A stretch of 64,000 nucleotides of DNA, taken from contig JAHBVJ010000006.1 in the NCBI GenBank assembly GCA_019637615.1, forward strand, positions 62,001 through 126,000. Reading direction: 5' to 3'. Below are positions 43,296-50,623 of this stretch, in pieces; position 1 is the stretch's first letter, and each line of letters starts with the position of its first letter. The position numbers were made by a program, and so were the translations under genes. Source of the DNA: Anaerolineae bacterium (GTDB lineage: Bacteria; Chloroflexota; Anaerolineae; Aggregatilineales; UBA2796). The notes under the pieces were generated by a model that saw only the letters and a list, made by a program, of their open reading frames with translations, ran no database searches and was not told the origin of the DNA.

Positions 43296-44462
43296 GTGAT
43301 CGTGTTTATTATGGCGGCAATCTTCGTGGCGACAGCGGGCAAAGATAGTAATAGCGGGGCATCCACCACGCCGTTTGCCACGATTAGCCACGCCATCAGG
43401 ACAGCGCAAGATGAGGACACGATCACCGTCGCGGCTGGCACCTATACCGAGGGCTTGATTATCAACAAGCCACTAACCATTCAGGCCGCCGACGTACCAT
43501 TTGCAATCATTCCGCCGCCGAGCCTTGAGCGTACTGAAGCCGTACTGATTCAGGGTACCCATGATGTGGTGATCGACGGCATCGACATCGATGCGACAAA
43601 CCGCTATCGCGGGATCGCGATCAATACGACGCCACGCGTGACAATCCGAAATTTCGCAGTTCGCAACTGCGTCGGGAAGGTGGCGGGGCAGCGGGGACAG
43701 GGCGTGATCGTCTCCGCCGATAATGTGTCTGGGTTCGTCACCCTAGAAGACGGCCTGATCACGCACATCAGCTCCCTTGAGCAGGATTTGGATTACTCGC
43801 ACGGTCTCTACGCCTCGTGCCGAGGGATGGTGGTGCGGCGGGTCACTTTTGACGACTGCGCCACCAACGGTGTCCATTTCTACGGAGCAGGCGCGGGTGA
43901 TTGTATGGTAGATAGCTGCCGCTTCACGCGTTGCCGTATCGGCGTCGGGTTTTACACAGGCGACTGTCTCGCCTTTAACTGTGTGTTTCGCGCTGTCTAC
44001 CTCGCACTGATGGCGCGCTACATTGTGCGTAGCGCGGCCTTCTACCATCATACGGTCATTGGATCGACGTTGGGGGCGGATGCGAAGGAGTATTCGCATG
44101 TCGATGGAAATGGCAACGTCGACACGGAGATCGAATTTGCGAACATTCTGTTTCATGAATGCGCGCAGGCAATCTCCGCCGTTAGCGCAGGTGGGCATAT
44201 CGTGGCGCATCACAATCTTTACTCGGCCGTCATATTGGCGGATGAGGCGCGCGGCGGCGCGACCATTGAATTGAGTCATTTGACTGGTCTATTCAGTCCT
44301 GTCAAGGATGATGGGGCATATATGTTCCGTCCCCAGCGTGGTAATCCGGCCTTGGCGGCAGGCGTCCCAATTGACGGCCTCACTATTGACCACGCCCGTC
44401 GCGCCCGACCAGTGCAGCCAGCACTAGGGGCATATGAAGCATCTGTAAGACTGGCGTGGTGA
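43296..44462 (+). CDS. Right-handed beta-helix protein (DUF1565/pectate-lyase-like)
   Basis: 388 residues from GTG (an ATG at 43311 is an alternative). FVATAGKDSNSGASTTPFATISHAIRTA and VAAGTYTEGLIINKPLTIQA are the signature of parallel beta-helix proteins that act as carbohydrate-binding or -cleaving domains. Repeated rungs (VVIDGIDIDATN, VTIRNFAVRN, GMVVRRVTFDDC) continue to the C-terminus. In phages such proteins are tailspikes or head fibres that bind surface glycans. It begins a cassette with an exported protein and two glycosyltransferases inside the structural region. Confidence 0.75.
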   Translation: MIVFIMAAIFVATAGKDSNSGASTTPFATISHAIRTAQDEDTITVAAGTYTEGLIINKPLTIQAADVPFAIIPPPSLERTEAVLIQGTHDVVIDGIDIDATNRYRGIAINTTPRVTIRNFAVRNCVGKVAGQRGQGVIVSADNVSGFVTLEDGLITHISSLEQDLDYSHGLYASCRGMVVRRVTFDDCATNGVHFYGAGAGDCMVDSCRFTRCRIGVGFYTGDCLAFNCVFRAVYLALMARYIVRSAAFYHHTVIGSTLGADAKEYSHVDGNGNVDTEIEFANILFHECAQAISAVSAGGHIVAHHNLYSAVILADEARGGATIELSHLTGLFSPVKDDGAYMFRPQRGNPALAAGVPIDGLTIDHARRARPVQPALGAYEASVRLAW

Positions 44463-44534
44463 TGCGCGCGGTCGGTGCATATCAATAGCACTGACAAGTC
44501 GCGTCCCAGCGTCATGTATAAAAGGAAGGGATCC

Positions 44535-45080
44535 ATGCGCAAGCTCATCATTTTCGTTCTACTCATTACCTTCGCGGCGCTTCTCTATCCCGCGCCAACG
44601 GCGTCTATCGCCTCGACATTCGAATGGACGTGCCCAACTGCACTGAATACATATAGCGCCAGCGTTTTTCTGCTCCACGAAAACGGGCGCAACTACCTGA
44701 TCGACCCGCTTGAGCAAGGGTTTGCCGCGACCGCTGACAATGTCGACAATTTACAGTATGTCAAATCACCGCAGCGTTGGTTGGTAAACGGCCTTGAAGT
44801 TGCGCCTTCGTGGGACTTCGTCTATCGGATCGATTATATGGGGCCGGGACCGTGGGGTAACTTCCAACCGATGGGCGAGGCATGGATTGGCAAGCTGCGG
44901 GAATATAACGACGTGTACTTCACATTCGTCATGCCCGTCATGGTAAGCGGTGTTCATGATGTTTTGCGCAATGGCAAAACTGTCACCGAGTACATAGTCG
45001 AATACACTGACCATCCAAACTGCGGTTATGGCTCTGGTCGGCGCGCTTCCATTGATGCACTGCTGAAGCCTCGCCCATGA
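44535..45080 (+). CDS. Exported protein of unknown function
   Basis: 181 residues. Starts at ATG 44535, 5 nt after GGAAGGG. The N-terminus MRKLIIFVLLITFAALLYPAP is a signal peptide with likely cleavage after PTASIAS. The mature part has few cysteines (WTCPT; PNCGYG) and strands ending in TVTEYIVEYTDHPNCG. No family recognised. A secreted protein encoded in a virion-gene cluster is unusual; superinfection exclusion or lysogenic conversion of the cell surface are possible roles, not shown by sequence. Overlaps the next gene by ATGA. Confidence 0.6.
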   Translation: MRKLIIFVLLITFAALLYPAPTASIASTFEWTCPTALNTYSASVFLLHENGRNYLIDPLEQGFAATADNVDNLQYVKSPQRWLVNGLEVAPSWDFVYRIDYMGPGPWGNFQPMGEAWIGKLREYNDVYFTFVMPVMVSGVHDVLRNGKTVTEYIVEYTDHPNCGYGSGRRASIDALLKPRP

Positions 45081-46126
45081 TTCGCGCACTTAACTTTCTG
45101 CCTGTGGCGGGATGCAAGCCAGCCAACGGCTACGGCAAGCTGGAACTCGCGCTGTGGTCGGCGCTGGTCGAGCTGGGCGTGCGCATCCGTCCGCTGTGCC
45201 CGTTGCGTCCAGATGGTATCGCCGCGCTAGGTGAGCAGGCATGGCAAGGCCTGCGCTGTCTGCCGCCTATCGCGACCGATACGCTCGTCATCGGCAATCC
45301 AGCACTCGGCAACGATCCGATCTTCTTCGATTCGCGATTGTGGTTATACACCATGAGCGAAAGTACCCGCGTGAGTGATGAGTGGGTAGCCGACATCAAT
45401 ACACTCTATCAAGGCGTAATGGTGCCTGCGCCAGATCTGGTTCGCATCTATCGCGAGTCGGGCATCCGGGTGCCGGTGCATTATGTGCCGATGGGAGTGA
45501 CGCCGCCGACTGCTGCGATGCGCCGCCAGCAGAGGGGAGATCGCTTCGTCTTCCTCACCTACTCACTGGGTGAAATGCGTAAGGGAGCCGAGCTGGCGGT
45601 GATGGCCTTCAAAGAGTTATTCGGCGGAGATCCCCGCTTCGAACTGCTGATCAAAACGCCCGCCGAACGTGCGCCGTGGCACCACGCTGTGCAAAACGAG
45701 CAGATCAGCATCGTGAACGGTTCACTGAGTGAACAGGCATGGGCTGAACTGCTGGCGGAGGCGGATTGCTTTGTATTCCCCAGTCGCGGCGAGGGCTTTG
45801 GACTGCCACCCCGCGAGGCGACTCTGGTCGGGACGCCCGCCATTGCTACTGAGTGGTTAGGGCTGTGGGACGTGAGCGAATGGGGGTATCCCATCGGTGT
45901 ACAGGAGCTGCGCCCCGCTCCCTTCCTTGGCGACGCCAACCATCCCAACGCGCTGTGGGCCGAGCCGAACATGGACGATCTCCGCGCGTTGATGACCTTC
46001 GCGGTCGAGCATCATCGTGAGGCGCTTGATAAGGCGGACTGTGGACAGGCGTATCTGAGCACCTTCACATGGGAAGCTGCTGCTAAGGGAGTGCTGGATG
46101 TGATTTGCGGAGGGAATCATGCGTAA
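45077..46126 (+). CDS. Glycosyltransferase, GT4/GT1 type
   Basis: 349 residues. A GT-B fold protein with the late motif CFVFPSRGEGFGLPPREA, the E-x7-E nucleotide-sugar site of GT4 enzymes, and TYSLGEMRKGAELAVMAF in the linker. It would transfer a sugar from a nucleotide donor. Overlaps both neighbours, the exported protein and the GT2 gene, so the three are expressed together. In this location the likely acceptor is a virion protein, though modification of host surface glycans is the alternative. Confidence 0.82.
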   Translation: MIRALNFLPVAGCKPANGYGKLELALWSALVELGVRIRPLCPLRPDGIAALGEQAWQGLRCLPPIATDTLVIGNPALGNDPIFFDSRLWLYTMSESTRVSDEWVADINTLYQGVMVPAPDLVRIYRESGIRVPVHYVPMGVTPPTAAMRRQQRGDRFVFLTYSLGEMRKGAELAVMAFKELFGGDPRFELLIKTPAERAPWHHAVQNEQISIVNGSLSEQAWAELLAEADCFVFPSRGEGFGLPPREATLVGTPAIATEWLGLWDVSEWGYPIGVQELRPAPFLGDANHPNALWAEPNMDDLRALMTFAVEHHREALDKADCGQAYLSTFTWEAAAKGVLDVICGGNHA

Positions 46127-46856
46127 TTTGTCCATCCTCATTCTGACGCGCAATCGGCTGGCGATGATTCGCCGCTTGCTATCCAGCGGCATGTTCTGGG
46201 ACGGCCTTTCGTGGTGGCGCAATCTGAGCTTCGAGCACTATGCCGATGTGATTGTACTCAACCAGAACAGCACCGACGGCACCGCCGAGTACCTAAACGA
46301 CCTGCACAGTCGTCCCTATGCCGACCCGCAGTGGGTGGAGCACGTGCCCATGAATTACAATGCCGGTTGTGCAGGTGGACGTAATGCACTCGTCAGTCGT
46401 CTCCACTTGCAGCGTCTCGACGACATCGTTGTTTTCCTTGACGATGACATCGTCCCAACTTCGGCGCAGTGGCTGGAGCGGCTCGTCGCGCCCATCCTCG
46501 CCGGGGAGGCCGACATCAGCGGCGTTGATTGTCGGCGCATTGATGTGCATGGCATGACGTATGTTGACGCCTCTGCGCCACATTATGTGAGCGGCGGCTG
46601 GATGGCGGTGCGTGCTGAGTTGTTCATGATCGGGCGCTATGGGCTGTACTTCGATGACCAGTTCAATCCAAACTATTATGAGGATGTGGACTGGTGTTTG
46701 CGCGCTACTGCGCTTGGGGCGCGACTGGTGTGCGTTGGAGAGATCGGCCTACTGCACACACCAGAGCCGACCATCGGGCAGAATCTTGCGGGTGACGCGT
46801 CGCGGGTGAAGTTCTTGAAGAAGTGGGCAGGTAAACTGGAAGGGATACAAACGTGA
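46119..46856 (+). CDS. Glycosyltransferase family 2
   Basis: 245 residues. A GT-A fold with the start LSILILTRNRLAMIRRLL, the acidic donor-binding motif VVFLDDDIVP, and the acceptor region NYYEDVDWCLRATALGARL, characteristic of GT2 enzymes. It overlaps the GT4 gene by 8 bp. Two glycosyltransferases in series could build a disaccharide on the same target. Soluble; no membrane segment. Confidence 0.85.
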   Translation: MRNLSILILTRNRLAMIRRLLSSGMFWDGLSWWRNLSFEHYADVIVLNQNSTDGTAEYLNDLHSRPYADPQWVEHVPMNYNAGCAGGRNALVSRLHLQRLDDIVVFLDDDIVPTSAQWLERLVAPILAGEADISGVDCRRIDVHGMTYVDASAPHYVSGGWMAVRAELFMIGRYGLYFDDQFNPNYYEDVDWCLRATALGARLVCVGEIGLLHTPEPTIGQNLAGDASRVKFLKKWAGKLEGIQT

Positions 46857-47290
46857 GCGATACACCGACGAGTGACCAGCTCTCCGATCTGCGTATCGAC
46901 ATTGGCGACACCGGGACGCCGCCGGGGCTGACCGATGCCGAGGTACAGCGCTTCTGGTACAGGGTGCGCGGTGCCGATGATGAAGTGACGCAACACGAGG
47001 CAACCTTGGCATTGATGGCGCGCGCCCTGATGAGCAAGGGAGCCAAGTTGCGCGATCACTCGACTGGCAACACCAGTGAGAGGATGTCGCAGGTCTATGA
47101 TCACCTGAAGGACATCTACACCATGTACAAGCCCGCCCTCAATCGCGCGCTCGGCGCTAACGCGGACATCGCCATCGGCGTAGTTGGCGGCGTCGAAGAT
47201 GGCGAAGTGCCGTTTGACGAAGGCGGCGGGTCGCAGCTCGGCTACTGGGCAGGCTCACCGCAGTATCCAGAAGGGACGGAGTTTGCATAA
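46853..47290 (+). CDS. Head-tail connector protein (gp6-like)
   Basis: 145 residues from GTG 46853, coupled to the GT2 stop. Helical core TDAEVQRFWYRVRGADDEVTQHEATLALMARALMSKGAKLRDHS resembles head-tail adaptor proteins of siphophages. A disordered N-terminus and Gly-rich C-terminus flank it. Its place before the head-closure-like gene supports the call. Confidence 0.55.
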   Translation: MSDTPTSDQLSDLRIDIGDTGTPPGLTDAEVQRFWYRVRGADDEVTQHEATLALMARALMSKGAKLRDHSTGNTSERMSQVYDHLKDIYTMYKPALNRALGANADIAIGVVGGVEDGEVPFDEGGGSQLGYWAGSPQYPEGTEFA

Positions 47291-47659
47291 ATGCCAAACC
47301 TTAACAACTGGATGAACAGCGAACTCGATCCCGGCGATCTCGATCCGATGTTTGACATCGCGTTTGCGATGGCCCGGCGTGGGCAGTCGGTGATTCTGAC
47401 GCGCGCTGGCGTAGCCCAGAGTGCGCAGATCGTCGTCGTTGCGCCGATCCGCGCTTCCGGCAGTGAGCAACGTGGCGAGGGAGCACTAAGCGGTAAGCAG
47501 CAAATCGTGCTCATTGGCTACCGAAACTATACGGGGAAGACCGATTTCGACGTGCAGCGTGGTGATACGTTCGCGATTGGCACGACGCGGTTCAGAGTCA
47601 CCTACATCGATGACACAATCCCGAATCGACGGGAAGCCACCGCCGAAGCCACTCAGTAA
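47291..47659 (+). CDS. Head-closure / neck protein candidate
   Basis: 122 residues, adjoining the connector gene. Beta-rich (GQSVILTRAGVAQSAQIVVVAPI, QQIVLIGYRNYTGKTDFDVQRGDTFAIGTTRFRVTYIDD), the SH3-like pattern of head-closure proteins (gpFII/gp16 type). Followed by a terminator hairpin. Assignment rests on position and strand pattern. Confidence 0.5.
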   Translation: MPNLNNWMNSELDPGDLDPMFDIAFAMARRGQSVILTRAGVAQSAQIVVVAPIRASGSEQRGEGALSGKQQIVLIGYRNYTGKTDFDVQRGDTFAIGTTRFRVTYIDDTIPNRREATAEATQ

Positions 47660-47691
47660 CCTCCACAGACTCCAAGTTATCTCCTTGCCGC

Positions 47692-47721
47692 AACGGCCCT
47701 ATCAGCAATGGTGGGGCCGTT
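47692..47721 (+). terminator. Terminator hairpin after the neck genes
   Basis: AACGGCCC (47692-47699) and GGGCCGTT (47714-47721), perfect 8 bp stem with a 14-nt loop, followed by a modest T-rich stretch. Separates the head and tail transcription units. Confidence 0.6.
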
Positions 47722-47790
47722 GTGATTCTGATCAATAGGACTAAAGGGGATAGGCATACAATTGTTCGGAGCTTACGTCACAACTACACA

Positions 47791-47829
47791 TTTGGCATTT
47801 TTGCCTACTGACAAATCGAAAATGCCAAA
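47791..47829. promoter_or_regulatory. 11 bp inverted repeat in the head-tail intergenic region
   Basis: TTTGGCATTTT (47791-47801) and AAAATGCCAAA (47819-47829) are perfect complements 17 nt apart. It may be a repressor/activator dyad or a second terminator. It lies in a ~340 bp gene-free region that also holds operator cluster C and promoter block C. Confidence 0.5.
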
Positions 47830-47856
47830 AGGTGGAGTAAGTCTCACGGATGATGA

Positions 47857-47904
47857 TCAAACTGGATGGAGGGTCAAACTGATTTGATGATCAAACCAGT
47901 TTGA
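47857..47904 (+). repeat. Iteron/operator cluster C
   Basis: TCAAACTGG (47857-47865, followed by ATGGA), TCAAACTGA (47874-47882) and the palindrome TCAAACCAGTTTGA (47891-47904). Lies 27 nt upstream of promoter block C, matching the layout at 39169-39256. Confidence 0.68.
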
Positions 47905-47931
47905 CATTGCCTCACTTTGCTGCGCCGTGAG

Positions 47932-47967
47932 ACGCGCAACTAACCCCGCTCATCACGATTACTATGC
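47932..47967 (+). promoter_or_regulatory. Phage promoter-like block, copy C
   Basis: 36 bp block starting ACGCGCAACTA and ending TACTATGC, differing from copy B at only four or five positions. Drives the tail tube gene at 48002. Confidence 0.6.
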
Positions 47968-48001
47968 AGGCAGTAAATCTTTCGCGAAAGAGGATTTCAT
48001 T

Positions 48002-48898
48002 ATGCCTGAGAATTGGGGTGTATCTGGCGGGCCAACTTTCGGCCTCCGCATCGTCAAGTTTGGCCTGTGGACAGGTAACGGTTCGTATTCCAATCAGATT
48101 GTTGCCCCATCCGCGCAGTTGTTTGGTATCCGGTTGCGCACCTCTAAAGGTGAGCTGACAGGTAACGATGCCATTACGGCCCGTCATGCACGGGCCATTT
48201 CGGGTAGCGGCAATCTGCGTATCGGCTCGATCTCCCTCAGCGTCCTGAGCCTGATCACGGGCGGCGCAATTGAATCCGGTGGGAGCGCGCCGAACCGCCG
48301 CAAGCGGCTGCGCTTCACGGGTGGGCGCGACTTCCCTTATTTCGGGTTATGCGGTAAGGCGCACAGCGATAAAGGTGGCGATCTTCATCTGTTCGTGGCG
48401 AAAGCCAAAATTTCCGATGACTTCGACATCGCGCAGTTGGAGTATGAAAACTTCCCTACCCCCGAAATCCCCTTTGAGGCTATTCCCGACGACTCTCTGC
48501 AAGTAGACGGCGTCACCTCCGTGCAAACGATCACCCTCAGTGGATCACCGACAGGCGGCACCTTCACCCTGACCTTCCGTGGCGAGACCACGACCGGTAT
48601 CGCTCACGACGCTAACGCAGCTGCGGTGCAGAGCGCACTTCAAGCGCTGTCAAGCATCGGCTCCGGCAATGCCACCGTCAGCGGCAGTGGCCCCTATGTG
48701 GTTACGTTTGCGGGTGACTTAGCGGAGCAGGCGGTGGAACTGCTGATTGCCAACGGCTCCTCATTGAGTGGCGGTTCTTCGCCTTCTGTTTCCGTGGTGA
48801 TGACCACACCGGGTGAAGATCCGGAGAGCGTGGTGTTCGATGCCCTCGAACACGAAACTGCCGAGTCTGTGCTGCTGCCGCCGTACTTTGCTGCGTAA
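48002..48898 (+). CDS. Major tail tube protein
   Basis: 298 residues from MPENWGVSG; the AGAGGAT signal lies 7 nt upstream and the frame continues artificially to the left. The N-terminal ~180 residues are tube-like beta structure (GPTFGLRIVKFGLWTG, LHLFVAKAKISDDFDIAQLEYENFPTPEIPFEAIPDD). The C-terminal ~100 residues are a separate domain, TITLSGSPTGGTFTLTF..GPYVVTFAGDLAEQ, a repeat type often attached to phage structural proteins. Position before the chaperone and tape measure genes and its own strong promoter block fit a major tail protein. Confidence 0.7.
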   Translation: MPENWGVSGGPTFGLRIVKFGLWTGNGSYSNQIVAPSAQLFGIRLRTSKGELTGNDAITARHARAISGSGNLRIGSISLSVLSLITGGAIESGGSAPNRRKRLRFTGGRDFPYFGLCGKAHSDKGGDLHLFVAKAKISDDFDIAQLEYENFPTPEIPFEAIPDDSLQVDGVTSVQTITLSGSPTGGTFTLTFRGETTTGIAHDANAAAVQSALQALSSIGSGNATVSGSGPYVVTFAGDLAEQAVELLIANGSSLSGGSSPSVSVVMTTPGEDPESVVFDALEHETAESVLLPPYFAA

Positions 48899-48940
48899 TT
48901 GAGCTTGCGAACGTTCGTGTATTGAAGAAGGGATCAGCTT

Positions 48941-49459
48941 ATGACGAATAACGGTACTGGGCCGAAGCAGGGTTTGAATGTCACTTCGGCGCGAGAATGG
49001 CGGAAACTGCGCAAGGAAGGCGTGCTTGTGTCGCTGCCGAGCGGCATGGTGGCACGGCTGCGTCCGGTAAGTCTGATGGATTTGCTGCGATCCGGCGGCA
49101 TTCCTGAGACATTGGGGCCGATGGTGGCGGACTTACTGATCAACGGCGAGGTCACTGCGCCCCGCGAAGCATTGACTGCGGATTTGGTTGCGACTGCCGC
49201 CGACCTATACACGCGCGTATGCAAGGCTGCCTTTGTCGCTCCCGCTATTGTGGACAAGCCAACTGATGATGCTGACGAGATTGAGATGGAGGATGTGTCT
49301 CAATCGGACAGGGAGTTTGTGCTGGCATGGTGCAACACACCGACCACCGAACTGCGCGACTTTCGTCACGAGCAAGGGCAGCAAAACCCGCCTGTGGAAC
49401 CTGTGGAACCAATCGCAAGCCTACGGGCAAAAGCCGAGTCAGCTACTTCAGATTCATGA
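48941..49459 (+). CDS. Tail assembly chaperone, short form (gpG-like)
   Basis: 172 residues. It lies between tail tube and tape measure, where phages encode two chaperone forms by frameshifting. Helical with TSAREWRKLRKEGVLVSLPSGMVARLRPVSLMDLLRSGG, typical of this family. A different frame opens before its stop and carries a coherent continuation to 49727. Tail chaperones coat the tape measure during assembly and are absent from the mature virion. Confidence 0.72.
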   Translation: MTNNGTGPKQGLNVTSAREWRKLRKEGVLVSLPSGMVARLRPVSLMDLLRSGGIPETLGPMVADLLINGEVTAPREALTADLVATAADLYTRVCKAAFVAPAIVDKPTDDADEIEMEDVSQSDREFVLAWCNTPTTELRDFRHEQGQQNPPVEPVEPIASLRAKAESATSDS

Positions 49460-49727
49460 CGAATGGGCAGCTTACCAATTCGATGCGGCGGTGTTGTTCC
49501 TTGGTCGCTACGTCGAGAACCGCTTGAGCGAATTCGATAAGGACAGCAAGCCTAAGCACAAGCTAAAGGACTTGCTGGCAGATCGAGAAACACTGATGGA
49601 CGCCTATGATGCCGTCGCGATGCTAAAGCAGATTCCCGGTGCCGTGCGGGTGCGCCGGGTGAAGCGGAAAGCTGGTGCGACCCAACAGACGGCGTCTGAC
49701 GGTGCAACGCCGAGCGCGGAGGGGTAA
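49380..49727 (+). CDS. Frameshift extension of the tail assembly chaperone (gpGT-like)
   Basis: The frame that is +1 (equivalently -2) relative to the short form reads QKPSQLLQIHDEWAAYQFDAAVLFLGRY and continues to 49727 with KHKLKDLLADRETLMDAYDAVAML. It lacks its own start with ribosome-binding site. Fusion by programmed frameshift in the overlap, before 49459, gives a product of ~260 residues. The exact slip site is not obvious; 49375-49420 contains CAGCAAAACCC. Confidence 0.6.
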   Translation, partial: SKTRLWNLWNQSQAYGQKPSQLLQIHDEWAAYQFDAAVLFLGRYVENRLSEFDKDSKPKHKLKDLLADRETLMDAYDAVAMLKQIPGAVRVRRVKRKAGATQQTASDGATPSAEG

Positions 49728-49755
49728 TCCCTCCGCGTTTGTGATCGAGGAGATT

Positions 49756-50109
49756 GTGAGTCTCGACTGGATAACTGGATCGCCCGAAGATGTCTTTTCC
49801 AATGGTTTGGCGCAATATGAGCGAACCGTGTATGACGCGCTGTACCAGTTAGCGTTGAGTTTCGCACCGAAAATCGAGACATGGATGAAGCAAAACGCCT
49901 CGTGGATCGACCGAACTGGTAACTTGAGGGCTTCGCTGTATGCCGCCGTCGAAGAATTGGTAAATGAGATCGCCATCATCATTGATTACGGACTTGACTA
50001 CGGCGTCTATCTCGAATTCAAGAACGCGGGTCGCTATGCCATCATCGGCCCCGCACTCGATCACTGGTCGCCGTTGGTCTGGGAGGCCGTGAAGGCACTA
50101 CTATCATGA
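49756..50109 (+). CDS. HK97 gp10-like tail completion protein
   Basis: About 117 residues from GTG 49756, with GAGGAG 3 nt upstream; upstream in-frame codons are in the chaperone overlap. The pattern ALYQLALSFAPKIETWMKQNASWIDRTGNLRASLYA, then YGLDYGVYLEFKNAGRYAIIGPALD matches HK97 gp10-type proteins that complete the tail end near the neck. Overlaps the next gene by ATGA. Confidence 0.7.
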   Translation: MSLDWITGSPEDVFSNGLAQYERTVYDALYQLALSFAPKIETWMKQNASWIDRTGNLRASLYAAVEELVNEIAIIIDYGLDYGVYLEFKNAGRYAIIGPALDHWSPLVWEAVKALLS

Positions 50110-50561
50110 GCTATGCAGCTGCAATCAAGACTCTGCTGGTTGCCGATGCCACGCTTGCGGCGGCATTGACAGGCGGCATTTATTCGTATCAAGACACCAA
50201 GAAACTTGGTATTAACCAAGTCACGACCCCTTTAGCGTTCACCGCTGGAATTCTGAAGCCCTGTGCGCTGATCAAGGATCGCGGCGAGACACCATTCGGT
50301 GGCATTGCCGATCCCAACGCGCAGTATGTCACCACGAGTCAGATCATCGAGATATGGCTGTATGACGATGGAGAAGCAGGATACGCGACTCTGCAAATGG
50401 CACGTGACCGTATCTATGCGCTGTTACAACACAATCGGGTGGCAGGCTCGTTCGAGATCCGTTTCGCCAACATCGTCGAAGGTGTACCAGCGCCAGAACT
50501 GGATAACCCCGCTGCGATCCGCGCCGATTATCAGGTAATCGGGCGCTTGAAGTCTACCTAG
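50106..50561 (+). CDS. Tail terminator-like protein
   Basis: 151 residues. Helix at the N-terminus (AAIKTLLVADATLAAALTGGIY), central strands (TSQIIEIWLYDDGEAGYATLQMARDRIYALLQ) and final strand RADYQVIGRL match the gpU/STf tail-terminator pattern. Follows the gp10-like gene as in many siphophages, but both are placed after, not before, the tail tube gene. Confidence 0.6.
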   Translation: MSYAAAIKTLLVADATLAAALTGGIYSYQDTKKLGINQVTTPLAFTAGILKPCALIKDRGETPFGGIADPNAQYVTTSQIIEIWLYDDGEAGYATLQMARDRIYALLQHNRVAGSFEIRFANIVEGVPAPELDNPAAIRADYQVIGRLKST

Positions 50562-50566
50562 CCAAC

Positions 50567-50602
50567 ACGCGCAACTAACCCCACTCGTCACGATTATCAT
50601 GC
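50567..50602 (+). promoter_or_regulatory. Phage promoter-like block, copy D
   Basis: 36 bp block with ACGCGCAACTA and TCACGATTA as in copies B and C; the -10 reads TATCAT. No iteron cluster precedes it. The tape measure gene begins 21 bp downstream. Confidence 0.58.
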
Positions 50603-50623
50603 GGGCATAGCAAGGGGTCAGGT

